Part shown: in pieces, positions 26,101 to 36,518 of the stretch
Numbering within the stretch: position 1 is the first letter of the stretch
How the letters are laid out: every line of letters begins with the position of its first letter
Origin: Xylaria sp. FL1777
Taxonomy: Eukaryota > Ascomycota > Sordariomycetes > Xylariales > Xylariaceae
DNA: 55,311 nt
Reading direction: 5' to 3'
Assembly (NCBI GenBank): GCA_022578965.1
Contig: MU400757.1
Location: 1 to 55,311, forward strand
Notes under the pieces: model-generated
The model's database searches: none
What the model was told of the DNA's origin: nothing
Seen by the model: only the letters and a program-made list of their open reading frames with translations
Translations under genes and position numbers: made by a program

Positions 26101-28780
26101 TTAAATATTATTAAAGATTGCTTTTATTATATATATATGCTTTTAATTATTATATTTCTTATTTTTAAAGAAGTTATTAGTATTACAAATTAGTTAAAAA
26201 TAAAAGCATTTTTTTTAAAAGTTTTAAAGAGCTAATATTTAATACTAAAGCATATAAGCAATTAGCATAAAAAATAGCAAACTTTAAAAAAAAAACAAAA
26301 AAAAAAAAGATAAACATATATATATAAATTTAACTGCTAATTATAAAAAGTTTTTCTTTAAAAACTAAAAGCTTTTTAAAAATAGCTTTAAAAAAAAGCT
26401 AATAATTGTTAAAAGTTTAAAGTATAAAAAATATTTAGCTTGCTAGCTTTTTTTATAAATTAAAGAACTAAATATAAAAAATGTTTAGCTAAAAAACATA
26501 CTACTTTTTTTAGTTAATGTTTTTTTAAAGTTTATTTTAAAATTTTATTTTATATAAAAAGAAGTAATCTTTATAAAAAGTTTGTTTTTTAAAAACTTAA
26601 AAAAAAAAAAAAAAGTAGTATTAAAAAAGCACTTTAGTTATATGTTTTTTAAAAATAGCAAAACTTGCTAAAACTTATTTTTAAACTTAATTTAATAAAT
26701 ATAAAAAAAAGCAATATATTTAATATATAAAAAGTATTACAATAAAAAAGCATTAAAATATTAATAGTTTATATTATATATAATTTTAATAAAAGTTTTT
26801 TATATTTTTAACTTATTGCTTAATAAAAAAGCGCTTAATTTTTAAAAAAAAGCTTTTATAGTATATTTTACTATATAAAACCGCTTAGTAAACATAAATA
26901 AAATGCTATTTTATATGCTTAAACTAAAAACTAAATATTTAAAAGCATTTTTATAAGCTATAAATTAAATATTAAAATTTATAGCTATAAAAAGTTTTAT
27001 AATATTAATATAATATTTATTTAAAATTAAAAAATATTACAAATATAATAATTTCTGCTTTAATAAATTTAATGTTATGTTTATAAAAAATTTAATAGTT
27101 TTAGTAATAAAGCTAAAACTACATAAAAAATAAAAACCTGTAGTACAAAAACTAAATATTTAATAATTATTGTTTATAAAATCCTTAAAAAAACTGCTAT
27201 TAAAAAAAGCTTTAAATAATTATTAAAAAAATAATAACATAAAACATTTTAATAAACTAAAGCTTTATAATAAACAAAAGCTAGCTTATTGTTTTTTATT
27301 AAATAAAGTTTTAAAAATAATATATAAAAATAATAAAAAGTAATAGCTAAAAACTTTTTTTTTAAAACAATAAATAGCTATTAAAAAAATTTACTAATAT
27401 AAACAAAAGTACTTAAATTATTAAAAAAGGTTTACTATTTATAGCTGCTATAAAAATTCTTATAAAGTAAACATTATAAAATAAAAAATTAAAGCTATTT
27501 ATATTATAAATATTTTTATAAAGCTAAACGCTAAAAAATAGCTAAATAAGCACAAAATAAAAGCTTTACTAAATATATTACTTTAGCTATATATAAATAA
27601 AAAAGCTAAAGCTTTAAAAATAAGTATTAAACTTAAGTATAGCTAATTTATAAAAGATTTTTTTATAAACTAGCAAAACATAAAGTAAGCTATAATAATT
27701 ATTATAACCTTTTAAATAAAATATCTTATAATAAAATATTGCTTAAATAATTATTAAATTATTATTTTTATTAATATTGTTTTAAAAGTAGTATATATTT
27801 TAAACTTTAAGTATATTACTAATAAAAATAATAAACAAGTTTTTTAAAAATTGCAAAAGTATTAAACAATAAAGCACTTTAATATAAAAATTATATTAAG
27901 CTATTTTATACTTTTTTACTTTTACTAGCGCAATAATTATATATATAAGTTTATTAAAGCTTTATATTTATATTATATGTTTTATAACTTAATAAACTAA
28001 TATTTAAAAAAAAGTATTAATAATTAAAAAAGTTATAAATAGCTTATTTAATTTTTAAAAGCAAGCTTTAAAAAGTACTTTAGCTTTAAATTGCAAAAAA
28101 ATCTATGTTTATTGCTTTTAATAAGCACTAAACTTTATTATTTCTTAAAAAAACTAAAAGTAACTTTTTTTAGATTTAATAAGTTAGCTTTTTTATTATT
28201 AAGCGCTAAAAATATACGAAGTAAAAAAAAAACGCCAAAAAAAAAACTAAAAGTTAATTGTTTTGCTTTTTTAGTGCTTTTTATTTTAAAGCATAAAAAG
28301 AATTTTTAGCAAAAAAAACTAATAGTTATACTAAAAAAATCTTATTATAAGCAATATAAAAACGTTTTAGCAGTACGAAGTTATTTTGCTATAAATACTT
28401 TTGCAAATATTTTTTCTTTTAAGTATAATAAGCTAAATATAAAACCTAACTAAGCTTAATAGTTTAAAAAAAAAAAAGTATAAATTTTTTATAAGCACTT
28501 TTACAAAAAAAACGCTAAGCACTTTTAAAAGCTTTTGCTTATATATTTAAATACATAAAAAAGCTAAAACTAGTTTTAATAAAGCTATAATGCTTTTATA
28601 AGCGCTAAAACTTAAGTTACTTTTAAACATAGCAAAAAAAATAAAAAAGAACTTATAAAACTAAATAAGCAAAAAAAAATAATATTAACTCTGTTTAAAA
28701 AACGCTAATAAAAATAAAAAACTTTATAATTATAAGTATTAAAATAAACTAAAAGCAGCTATATTTTAATAAAGAAAAAT
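23100..28780 (+). other. Unassigned 5.7 kb of E2 between integrase and 3' LTR2
   Basis: Present in all three E2 copies where visible (1-2,600 and 52,312-55,311 cover it inverted). From 23,380 to about 25,750 the strand is mixed T-rich and A-rich with dense stops. From about 26,900 to 28,700 it is A-rich again and translates into longer runs, including Tyr/Asn/Leu-rich segments near 27,640-27,720 and the open frame at 28,091-28,309. I found no reverse transcriptase, transposase or helicase motif and no internal direct repeat pair that would mark another LTR element. It may be a second open reading frame of E2, an older nested insertion, or both. Confidence 0.45.
28091..28309 (+). pseudogene. 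Short surviving frame in the E2 3' region (unrecognised)
   Basis: Seventy-two codons free of stops, rich in Lys, Leu and Phe, with a basic Arg-Ser-Lys-Lys-Lys-Thr-Pro-Lys-Lys-Lys patch in the middle. The A-rich coding strand fits the orientation of E2. The homologous stretch on the minus strand of copy R at about 52,784-53,002 preserves the order of residues, which suggests it derives from real coding sequence and not chance. No RBS-like or start context can be judged. The basic patch could be a nuclear localisation signal or nucleic-acid-binding tail, but I do not recognise the family. Confidence 0.4.
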
Positions 28781-29084
28781 TAAAATAAAATAAAGTAGCT
28801 AAATAAGCTAACTAGCTAATTAAAGTAAGTTTAAGCTAAGTTATATAATAAAAATAAAAATATAAATATTATGCTAAATTTTAAAGTATAAACTTAATTA
28901 TTATGCATAATAAAATAAAAATTAGCTATAGTTGCTTTATTTATATTATTAAATAACTTTTTAATTAATTGTTTAATTTTTTAATTTATATATAGCTTAA
29001 TTGCTTAAATATATAAGTTATAACTTATTTTTTTGCAATTAAAATGTTATAATAAATCTTATGTAATTATACTGCTTTATTTTA
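28781..29084 (+). repeat. LTR2, 3' LTR of E2 (composite X)
   Basis: A 304-bp direct copy of 14,130-14,433, preceded by an A/G-rich tract (aaagaaaaa near 28,771) that fits a polypurine tract and followed by the target duplication atatta. Copy R has atacta at the same place. The inverted homologue is 52,008-52,311. Confidence 0.88.
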
Positions 29085-29975
29085 ATATTAAAGCAATATT
29101 TGCTTTTTATTTTATTTTTTTTAAATCTTTTGTTTACTATGCTTTTTTTAGCGCTATAATTAAAAAAGCTAACTAAAGAAAAAATCTTATAAAAATTACT
29201 AAATTGCTTAATTTTACTTTAAGGTTTAAAAGAAGTTTTTAAACAACTTTTTTTAAAGTTATAGCATATAAAAATTACTAAAAAGCTACATTTAATACAG
29301 AACGCTTAATAATTGCAAAGTTATAATATAGTATATTAATAAACAAAGCTAATAAAGCTAAATCTTTAAAAAGATTTTTAAGCTATTTTAGTAGCAATAT
29401 TAAATTTATTAAAAATAAAAGACTTACATTTTTTGTATAAAATGCTGCTTATTATGCTTTACTTAAATCTATTTTAAAAATGCTACTACTTATGCTTTTA
29501 TAAAGTGCTACTTATTGCGCTTTATTTAAATTTATTTTAAAAGTACTACTATTTACGCTTTTATAAAATATTATTTATTACGTTTTATTTAAATCTATTT
29601 TAGAAGTATTACTACTTATGCTTTTATAAAATGTTACTATTTATGCTTTAATTAAATTTATTTTAGAAGTATTATTACTTATGTTTTTATTAAGTGCTGC
29701 TTTTAGCGCTTTAACTTATTTTATTTTAAAAAATGCTTTAGTACTTTAAAAGTTAAACTTTATAAAGCTACTTTAAACTAAATTTAAAATTTATCGCTAA
29801 AACTTTTTTTTATTTTTAAAGTAGCATAAAGATCTTAGTACTTATTTTATAAGCAAATACTTTAAGCAGGCTAAAAAGTTATACTTTTAAAGCTATAAAA
29901 AAATAAACACCTAAAAAAAAGTTAATATATGTATTATTTATAAAAAACTAACTTTAAACTATATATAAATATATA
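29085..29975 (+). pseudogene. Copia pol linker between integrase and reverse transcriptase, with repeats
   Basis: This 0.9-kb part of E1 lies between the E2 insertion point and reverse transcriptase, so it covers the variable linker of the Copia polyprotein. It contains the 63-bp tandem array. The same segment occurs in copy L (32,424-33,310) and copy R (51,118-52,007). In L it is on the other side of LTR2, which shows that E2 entered L at its far end (next to the tatataaatata run equivalent to about 29,965) instead of here. Confidence 0.7.
29440..29715 (+). repeat. 63-bp tandem repeat array in Copia pol (composite X)
   Basis: Marker words (aaatctatttta and variants) recur at 29,465, 29,528, 29,591 and 29,654, exactly 63 bases apart, giving about four copies. 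Sixty-three bases is 21 codons. In the phase of the downstream reverse transcriptase motif each unit reads as a 21-residue repeat with a single TAA, at the same place in successive units, which fits a CAA codon changed by C-to-T. Pre-mutation codons would have been rich in CC-type proline codons, inferred from runs of Leu codons, so a flexible Pro-rich linker is plausible. Homologous arrays are at 32,685-32,960 and 51,378-51,653. Confidence 0.85.
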
Positions 29976-30860
29976 TTTATAAGTTTAATAAGTATAGTTT
30001 TTATTAAAAATATAAAGCTAAACTTATTGTTTAAAAAAATTAATAGCTAATTAATAAAAAAGAAAATATTTATGCATTTATTTTTATAAGCAAATTATTT
30101 TAAACCTTTATAGCTATTATAATTAAGTTTAATTTTAAACTAAAATAGTATAATATAATAAATGCTTTTATTAACGTAAAACTAAATAAAGAAATTTATA
30201 TGCGTATGCTTTTAAGCTACTATAAATTATAGATTTTTTTTAGATTTTTTTAAGCATTATATAGCTTTTAAAAATTATTGCTTTTTTAGCAGCAAAAATT
30301 AACCTAATTCTTAAAATTTATAAGTTATTAAGTAGTTTTTTATAAGCTATACTATTATACTAAGCAAAAAGTTTTTATTTTTATATATATAAATAATATT
30401 ATTTTAGCTTATTAAAAAACTAAAAAAGCTATTGCTTAATAAATAATTTTTAAATTAAAGCGCTATTATTAAATAACTAGTAAAAATAACCTTTTGTGGT
30501 TTTTTAGCATAAAAGTTATTTAAAATTGCAAAAAAAGCTTAATTTAGCTATTATAGTTCTTATATATTAAAAAAATTATTAAGCTTAAAAATAAATTTAT
30601 TTTTAAAGCTTATACTTTAATAAAAGCAAAAGAACTTAGTTTTTATAATAAATTAGCTATATAGCAAAAGATTTATTGCTACTAAAAAAAAATAGGTTTA
30701 ATTATATATAGTGCTATAATTACCTAATTTAATATTGCTTTTAAAGCATTTTAATTGTTATAATTTAACTTAAACTTTAAACTAAAACATTATAAGTTTG
30801 CTAATTAATTACTGTTTTATTTTAAAACTACTTAATATTATGTGCTTTAATTTAAAAACA
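29976..30860 (+). pseudogene. Copia reverse transcriptase remnant, composite X
   Basis: At 30,191-30,226 the frame reads Glu-Ile-Tyr-Met-Arg-Met-Leu-Leu-Ser-Tyr, the Copia block in which a Glu-x-Tyr-Met is followed by Pro-Pro-Gly-Tyr; both Pro are now Leu. About 20 codons on, Ala-Leu-Tyr-Ser-Phe matches the Ala-Leu-Tyr-Gly-Leu block. The active site follows at 30,386-30,397 as Tyr-Ile-Asn-Asn for Tyr-Val-Asp-Asp, each difference a G-to-A change. Spacing is that of Ty1/Copia reverse transcriptases. Stops are mostly explained by Gln or Trp codons. The copy in R shows the same Asn-Asn at 50,695-50,706. Confidence 0.85.
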
Positions 30861-31100
30861 AAAATAAGTTTATTGTTATAAGTAATTTTTTTTTTGCTAA
30901 TAATACTTTTAACTATAAAAGTTTGCAAGCTTACGTAATAAAATTATTTAGTAAAGTTATTAAATAAAAAGCTAATAAGCAGAATATAATAATAATATTT
31001 ATAACTAAAGCTAAACTTTTAGTACTTGCTTAAGCTTTTAAAAAAGCAATGTTTATTAGCTAGTTAATTAAAAAATTAAGAATTACGTTAAATAACTAGC
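30861..31100 (+). pseudogene. Copia RNase H remnant, composite X
   Basis: From about 30,885 the frame reads Ser-Asn-Phe-Phe-Phe-Ala-Asn-Asn-Thr, then Lys-Ser-Leu-Gln-Ala-Tyr-Val-Ile-Lys-Leu-Phe, then Lys-Ala-Asn-Lys-Gln-Asn and Thr-Lys-Ala-Lys-Leu-Leu-Val-Leu-Ala. These are the successive Copia RNase H blocks: Asp-x-x-(Phe/Trp)-Ala-x-Asn, Lys-Ser-x-x-Gly/Ala-Tyr-Val, Trp-x-Ser/Ala-x-Lys-Gln and Thr-Glu-Ala-Glu-Leu-x-Ala-Leu. Both acidic catalytic positions have become Asn or Lys. It is the best-preserved part of E1 and settles its Ty1/Copia identity. The R copy is at about 50,010-50,235, minus strand. Confidence 0.87.
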
Positions 31101-31545
31101 AAATTTAAATTTAATGCAATAATTAATAAATAATTAAACTAGTTATAAAAAATATTGCTATATTACAAATAAAGCTACAATATATAAATATTTATAATTA
31201 TTAGCTATAATAAGAAATTTTTAATAAAACTTTAAAAGTTAAATATATTTTTACTACTAATATAATTGCTAATAGTTTAATAAAAGTACTTTTTAAAAAT
31301 AAATGGAATACTTTTTTAAAACAGCTTAACTTTATAAATATCCGAAATATTTAAGAATACTAAACGCTTAAAAAAATACTAAAGAAAAAATAAAAAATAC
31401 TTAAAGACTTACTAAAAAAAAGAAAATTAAATACATAAATAACTAAATAAATGCAACAAGTTTTTTTAGCTAAATATAATTACTAAAGTTAAAACAAAAT
31501 ATATTCGTAAAAATTATCTTTTAAAAAGTGCTTTTTAAGAAGGTA

Positions 31546-31740
31546 TATTAAATATAAGAAATTATATTTTAAGCTAAAATTATTTAACTAATAGGTATTT
31601 AAAAGTAAACCTATGTTAAAAAAACAAGGGCCCTTATATAAAACCTGCGTAGCTAGCAAGTTACGTTTATATAACAAGAATAACACGCAATTAATACAAC
31701 TAATAAACCTAATGTTATATACTATTACTTATATTTAACA
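31546..31740 (+). repeat. LTR1, 3' LTR of composite X
   Basis: Direct copy of 10,925-11,119, same 195-bp length, preceded by the purine-rich aagaaggta that fits a polypurine tract. It keeps more G and C than its 5' partner, including the palindrome aagggccctt at 31,626-31,635. It is followed by the ctagc duplication. Confidence 0.93.
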
Positions 31741-31745
31741 CTAGC
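31741..31745. repeat. Right target-site duplication of composite X (ctagc)
   Basis: Identical to 10,920-10,924. The sequence continuing from here (tatgctattttaag) matches, with transitions only, the sequence that follows the unoccupied site when 14,808 downward is read on the minus strand. Confidence 0.93.
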
Positions 31746-32119
31746 TATGCTATTTTAAGAATTGCACTAGTATTTTAACACTTAATTGTTGTTTTGCTAA
31801 AAAAAATAAAGATGTTTTATAAGCTAAATTAAAAAAAACAGTTCAACGTTTTTATATGTTTGTTTTAAGCTTTAATAATTAAAAGCTGCTAGCTTAAATG
31901 TTTATTACTAATTATAACTAAACTGCTTGCGTTAAGCAAGCTTTATTTATTGTTAGCTAAAGCAACTAAATATAATATATTATAACTTATTTATAGGAAT
32001 TATAGCAATTAATAAATAAATAAATTAAATATATAAGTTAGCAATAATAAATTGCTTGTTTATTAGTTTTATAGTATTATTTGTAATAAGTAAAAGATTA
32101 GCCTTATTAAAAACACCAA
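31746..32119 (-). mobile_element. E2 leader, copy L (5' side of the X insertion)
   Basis: The minus strand equals 14,434-14,808 with transition differences. Together with 1-10,924 it makes up the E2 of copy L, split by composite X. The bases next to LTR2 read ttggtgttttt, less degraded than the X copy and closer to a primer-binding site. No coding sequence is seen. Confidence 0.8.
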
Positions 32120-32423
32120 TAAAATAAAGCAGTATAATTATGCAAAATCTACTTTTTTATTTTAATTGCAAAAAAATAAGTTATAACTTATGTATTTAAG
32201 CAATTAAGCCATATATAAATTAAAGAATTAAACAATTAATTAAAAGGCTATTTAACAATACAAATAAAATAACTATAGTTAATTTTTATAATATTAAGCG
32301 TGTTAATTAAATCTATACTTTAAAATTTAGCGCAATATTTATACTTTTATTTTTATTATATAACTTAGCTTAAACTTACTTTAACTAGCTAATTAGCTCA
32401 TTTAGCTACTTTACTTTACTTTA
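32120..32423 (-). repeat. LTR2, 5' LTR of E2 copy L
   Basis: A 304-bp inverted homologue of 14,130-14,433. It adjoins the Copia pol linker at a point about 890 bp away from the insertion point used in X and R, next to tatataaatata. Confidence 0.88.
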
Positions 32424-33310
32424 ATATATATTTATATATAGTTTAAAGTTAGTTTTTTATAAATAATATATATATTGATTTTTTTTTAAGTATTTATTTT
32501 TTTATAGCTTTAAAAGTATAACTTTTTAGCTTGTTTAAAATATTTGCTTATAAAATAAATACTAAAATCTTTATGCTATTTTAAAAGTAAAAAAAAGTTT
32601 TAGTAATAAATTTTAAATTTAGTTTAAAGTAGCTTTATAAGGTTTAACTTTTAAAGTGCTAAAGTATTTTTTAAAATAAAATAAATTAAAGCGTTAAAAG
32701 TAACACTTAATAAAAGCGCAAATAGCAATACTTTTAAAATAAATTTAGTTAAAGCGCAAATAATAGCACTTAATAAAAGCATAAATAGCAATACTTCTAA
32801 AATAAATTTAAGTAAAATGCAATAAATAACATTTTATAAAAGCATAAGTAATAATACTTCTAAAATAAATTTAAGTAAAACGCAATAAGCAGCACTTTAT
32901 AAAAACGCAAATAATAGCACTTTTAAAATAGATTTAAATAAAGCATAATAAGTAGCATTTTGTACAAAAAATGTAAGTTTTTTATTTTGAATAAATTTAA
33001 TATTGCTACTAAAGTAGCTTAAAGATTTTTTTAAAGATTTAGCTTTATTAGCTTTGCTTATTAGTATGCTATGTTATAATTTTACAGTTATTAAGCGTTT
33101 TATATTAAACATAGCTTTTTAGCAATTTTTATGTACTATAACTTTAAAAAAAGTTATTTAAAAACTTTCTTTAAACCTTAAAATAAAATTAAGCAATTTA
33201 GTAGTTTTTATAAAAATTTTTTTTTAGTTAGCTTTTTTAATTATAACGCTAAAAAAAGCATAATAAACAAAAGATTTAAAAAAAAATAAAATAAAAAGCA
33301 AATATTGCTT
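32424..33310 (-). pseudogene. Copia pol linker with 63-bp repeats, copy L
   Basis: Minus-strand homologue of 29,091-29,975, joined without interruption to the integrase segment through tagta at 33,311-33,315. It therefore shows the unoccupied form of the E2 insertion point used in X. The repeat array (about four units of 63 bp) is at 32,685-32,960. Frames are broken by TAA/TAG as in the other copies. Confidence 0.75.
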
Positions 33311-36300
33311 TAGTATATAAGTAATTAGTTTATAATAGTAAATTTTTATTTTAATTTACATTTTTATTAATATTTTTGTTTTTTACTTTTTTAGCAAGGT
33401 TAATTAATACGTATACTTTTTAGTTTTTATATAAATTAGTAAAAGTTTATTAAGCAGTTTTTAAATAAAATTAGTAAGTAATTTTAACTAATAAAGCTTT
33501 AAACTTTTTATTAGTAGTTTTTAAAAGGTTATTTTTTAAAAAATTAATATTTTTTAAAAAAACAATGTTTTTATTAAATATAACGTTTTTAATTATAATA
33601 ACTTTATTAGCTTTTAATAATTATATATAATAAGTAATAAATAATTAATATTTAACTAAATACTTTATTTAAGCTTTTAAATTAAGCTTTTTTTTTTTAT
33701 TAGTTTTTAGTTATATTATTAATATTATAGCAAACGTTTTATATTTATAGACTTTTAAATATAATAAAATAAGTATTTTGTTTTTTTTAATTATATTGTT
33801 TTACATTTAGAAATAAATGTAAAATTTTTTATATAAAGTTTTCTAGTTATAAATATATTTAAAAATGCAATTATAAAAGTATATAGTAGCTTTAATAATT
33901 TTTACTTAAAAGTAAGTTAATAACTTAAATTTATTTTTTATAAATCTTGCTTTTTTTTTTATTATATTTTTTAACCTTTTAGTACTTTTATTAAATGCTT
34001 AAGTATTAAAAAAAAACACTTTAAAAGTAATTTCTTTAGTTGTTTAAAAATGCTAAGCAAGTTTAAAAGTGCTTTTTATATTTATAGTTATTTTATTGTT
34101 ATATTTTATTATTAATACTTTAGTTTTATAGTAATTTTATATATGTTTAATTAAATAAATAAATATAGTTTTAATTAATAAATATGTTTAGTTATATAAA
34201 TAATAATTAAAAGTAAAGCTAAAAAATTAGTTAGTAATAAGCATTATATATTATTTTTTATTTTTGTTTTTTTAAAAATTTTTATAATTATAAAAATTAA
34301 TTATTAATTATATATTAACTGCTATTAGCTTTTTTTATAGTTGTTTATTAATTTAATGTTTAATTTTTAATATTTTATATGCGTTATATTAAGTAGTTTT
34401 TATTTTATTACTTTTATTAAAAGCTTAGCAAATTTTTACTTTTTAAAATAAAGTTATTAAATATTATATTGCTTTAAGTTTTAAATAGCTTATTTAAAAG
34501 TGCTACTTAAATAGATCTTTTTATAAAATTAGCTTTTTTATATATAAGTTAAGTTTATTTTGTTATATATAAAAAGCATATTTTTTAAATAACAACAAAA
34601 AATATTTTATAATAAATTAATTAAGTTAATTTTATAAATAGCATAAAGTTAACTTATTTTTTTGTTGCAAAAAGTTCATAAATAGTTTATTATTTTACTA
34701 ATATTTTAGCTAGTTAAAAACTTAAAGTAATACTAAATTAATAGTTATTATAAAGCAAAATATTATATTATATAGCTAGAAAACTTTTAGTTTTTTTAGT
34801 TCTTAAATATATATGTTTACTTTTTTAAATTCTTTAATTAAAATAACTTTATTTTTTGCATATATTACATTATTTAAGTTAGCTTTTCTAAAGTTTAAAA
34901 ATTTGCTAACTTTATTAAATATATATATTATAGTACTAAAATTTAAAATAGCAAAGTTTTTAAGTTTATATATTATTTTAGTTTTATTTTTAGCTATAAA
35001 CATAATTTAAGCTAGTTTTTTTAATAGTTAATTAGCATTTAGTTTAGCTTTTTTTTGCTTTATTTTCTTTTTTTAAATTTGTTTAATCTTTTTAGAAAGT
35101 TCTAAATTAAACTTTAGCATTTATAAAACTATTTTTTAAATTAGTTTATTAAATATAAAATTTTTGCTTGCTATTTTTAAAAAAGCGTACTAATACTTAT
35201 TTAGTAAGTAATTTTAAATATATAGCTTATAGTTTATGTTTTTATTATTAATATTTGCTTAAAAACGCTTAGGTTTTATGTTTTTTTTACGTTTTTATAA
35301 TTTTTTGCTATAAAAGCTGCTTTAACTTTTTTTTGCTGATTTTTAGCAACTAAAAAATTCTTTTACTTTAATTATATTGTTTACTTTTTTTATGTTTTTA
35401 AAAGTATAAAAGCTTTTTTTATAAAGTTTTTTTTTAAGTAGCTTGCTTTAAACTAATAGTTTAATGCTTGCTTTATTTTATAAGTTTGCTGCAATTATAA
35501 TATAATTAAAAGTTTTATTTTTGATTTTTTGTTAATTAATTTGTTAAAATGCTATTACTTATTTTTAATAGCTTTTTTTTAATGCTTTTTTTAAGTTAGT
35601 AGCTATATTATATAACTTAATAAAATCTATAGCTTTATGTTTTACTACTAAAGCTAGTTTTTTTTTTTATTTAATTGCTTAAATTTTTAGATCTTTTAAT
35701 AGTTATTTTATGCTATTATTAATAAATAATTTATAATTTAGCTTTACTTAATATATAAAGCTTTTTTTTAAGTATGCTTTAATAGTATAAACTTTATTAT
35801 ATTATATATTAAATATATTTATAAGTTTTAGCATTATATTTTTATAGTTTTAAAATATTGTTTTAAAGATTTAGTTCTTTAATTAGTTAATAATTTTAAC
35901 TTAATTAGTATATTTGCGTATTTTTACATTATAATTATTTAAATTAGTATTATATATAGTTTGTTTAAAAATAATTATTTTTATTATACTTTATAAAAGT
36001 TTTAAATTTATAGTTTTATAGTTTACTATTAATAAAAACTTTATAAATAATACTAATATTATTATTACTTTTAAATAGTTTTTAACCTTAAGCATTATAA
36101 ATTGCTTTAACTATAGTATTTTTGTATTTAGGTTTAAAATAATATAATTTTATAAGTTTAAGCTAATTGCTTTGCTTTTAAGTTTTTTGTTTTATAAATA
36201 AAAATTATTTAAATGTTTTAACGCAATTTTTGCGTTTTAATTAGCTAGTTTTTATATGCTAATTATTTAATTAAAGTAATAGCTTATTTAATAGTAATTA

Positions 36301-36323
36301 AAAGTTATAATAAAACTTTTAAT
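33311..36323 (-). pseudogene. Copia gag-protease-integrase remnant, copy L
   Basis: Inverted homologue of 11,120-14,131 (positions sum to about 47,443). The protease remnant is best kept: 66 codons stay open at 34,803-35,003, with Leu-Asn-Phe-Ser-Thr for the catalytic Asp-Ser-Gly-x-Thr at 34,932-34,946. The integrase core shows Tyr-Asn-Asn-Lys at 34,092-34,103 for its Asp-Asn-Gly. Gag is expected from 35,000 to 36,323 but not recognisable. The overlapping plus-strand frame at 34,813-35,010 is an antisense shadow. This half lacks its reverse transcriptase part, which should lie to the left of the window beyond the E2 of copy L. Confidence 0.8.
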
Positions 36324-36518
36324 TATTAAATATAAGTAATAATATATAACATTAGGTTTATTAGTTGTATTAATTGCATGTTATTTTTATTATATAAACA
36401 TAACTAGCTAGCTACGCAAATTTTATATAAGGGCCCTTGTTCTTTTAATATAAGTTTACTTTTAAATACCTGTTAGTTAAGTAGTTTTAGCTTAAAATAT
36501 AATCCCTTATATTTAACA
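36324..36518 (-). repeat. LTR1, 5' LTR of Copia copy L
   Basis: A 195-bp minus-strand copy keeping the GC palindrome and TATA-like motif. Its outer flank (36,519 onward) is LINE sequence and does not match the outer flank of the LTR1 at 49,353, so the two do not bound one insertion. Confidence 0.92.

Larger units (their letters stand above)
14130..29084 (+). mobile_element. Gypsy element E2 inside composite X (complete, 14.96 kb)
   Basis: Two direct 304-bp LTR2 copies (14,130-14,433 and 28,781-29,084) bound this unit, and the short sequence atact/tacta flanks both sides (left at 14,126-14,131, right as atatta at 29,085-29,090). Copy L has the same Copia sequence uninterrupted across 33,311-33,315, proving the insertion. 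Inside, on the plus strand, lie a gag-like region, reverse transcriptase, RNase H and integrase in Ty3/Gypsy order. At nearly 15 kb it is about twice the usual Gypsy size: some 5.7 kb between integrase and the 3' LTR2 is unassigned and may hold an older nested insertion or extra coding sequence. All copies share it, so it predates their separation. Confidence 0.85.
10925..31740 (+). mobile_element. Composite X: Copia element E1 carrying Gypsy E2
   Basis: A 20,816-bp unit bounded by two direct 195-bp LTR1 copies and a 5-bp target duplication. In order it holds LTR1, gag-protease-integrase (11,120-14,129), the Gypsy element E2 (14,130-29,084), the pol linker with 63-bp repeats, reverse transcriptase and RNase H (29,085-31,545) and LTR1. 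Without E2 and its target duplication the Copia element is about 5.86 kb, normal for Ty1/Copia, with the Copia order of integrase before reverse transcriptase. The LTR1 pair differs at 15 of 195 positions by my count, all transitions. It sits inside the E2 of copy L, so it is younger than that E2 insertion. All coding parts are RIP-degraded. Confidence 0.9.

Noticed and set aside
29440..29715. CRISPR array
   Set aside because: The period is 63 bases with the whole unit conserved and no distinct spacers; it lies inside a retroelement coding region.
34813..35010. 65-codon hydrophobic plus-strand frame
   Set aside because: It overlaps the Copia protease remnant on the minus strand, which matches a known motif; the plus frame is its shadow.
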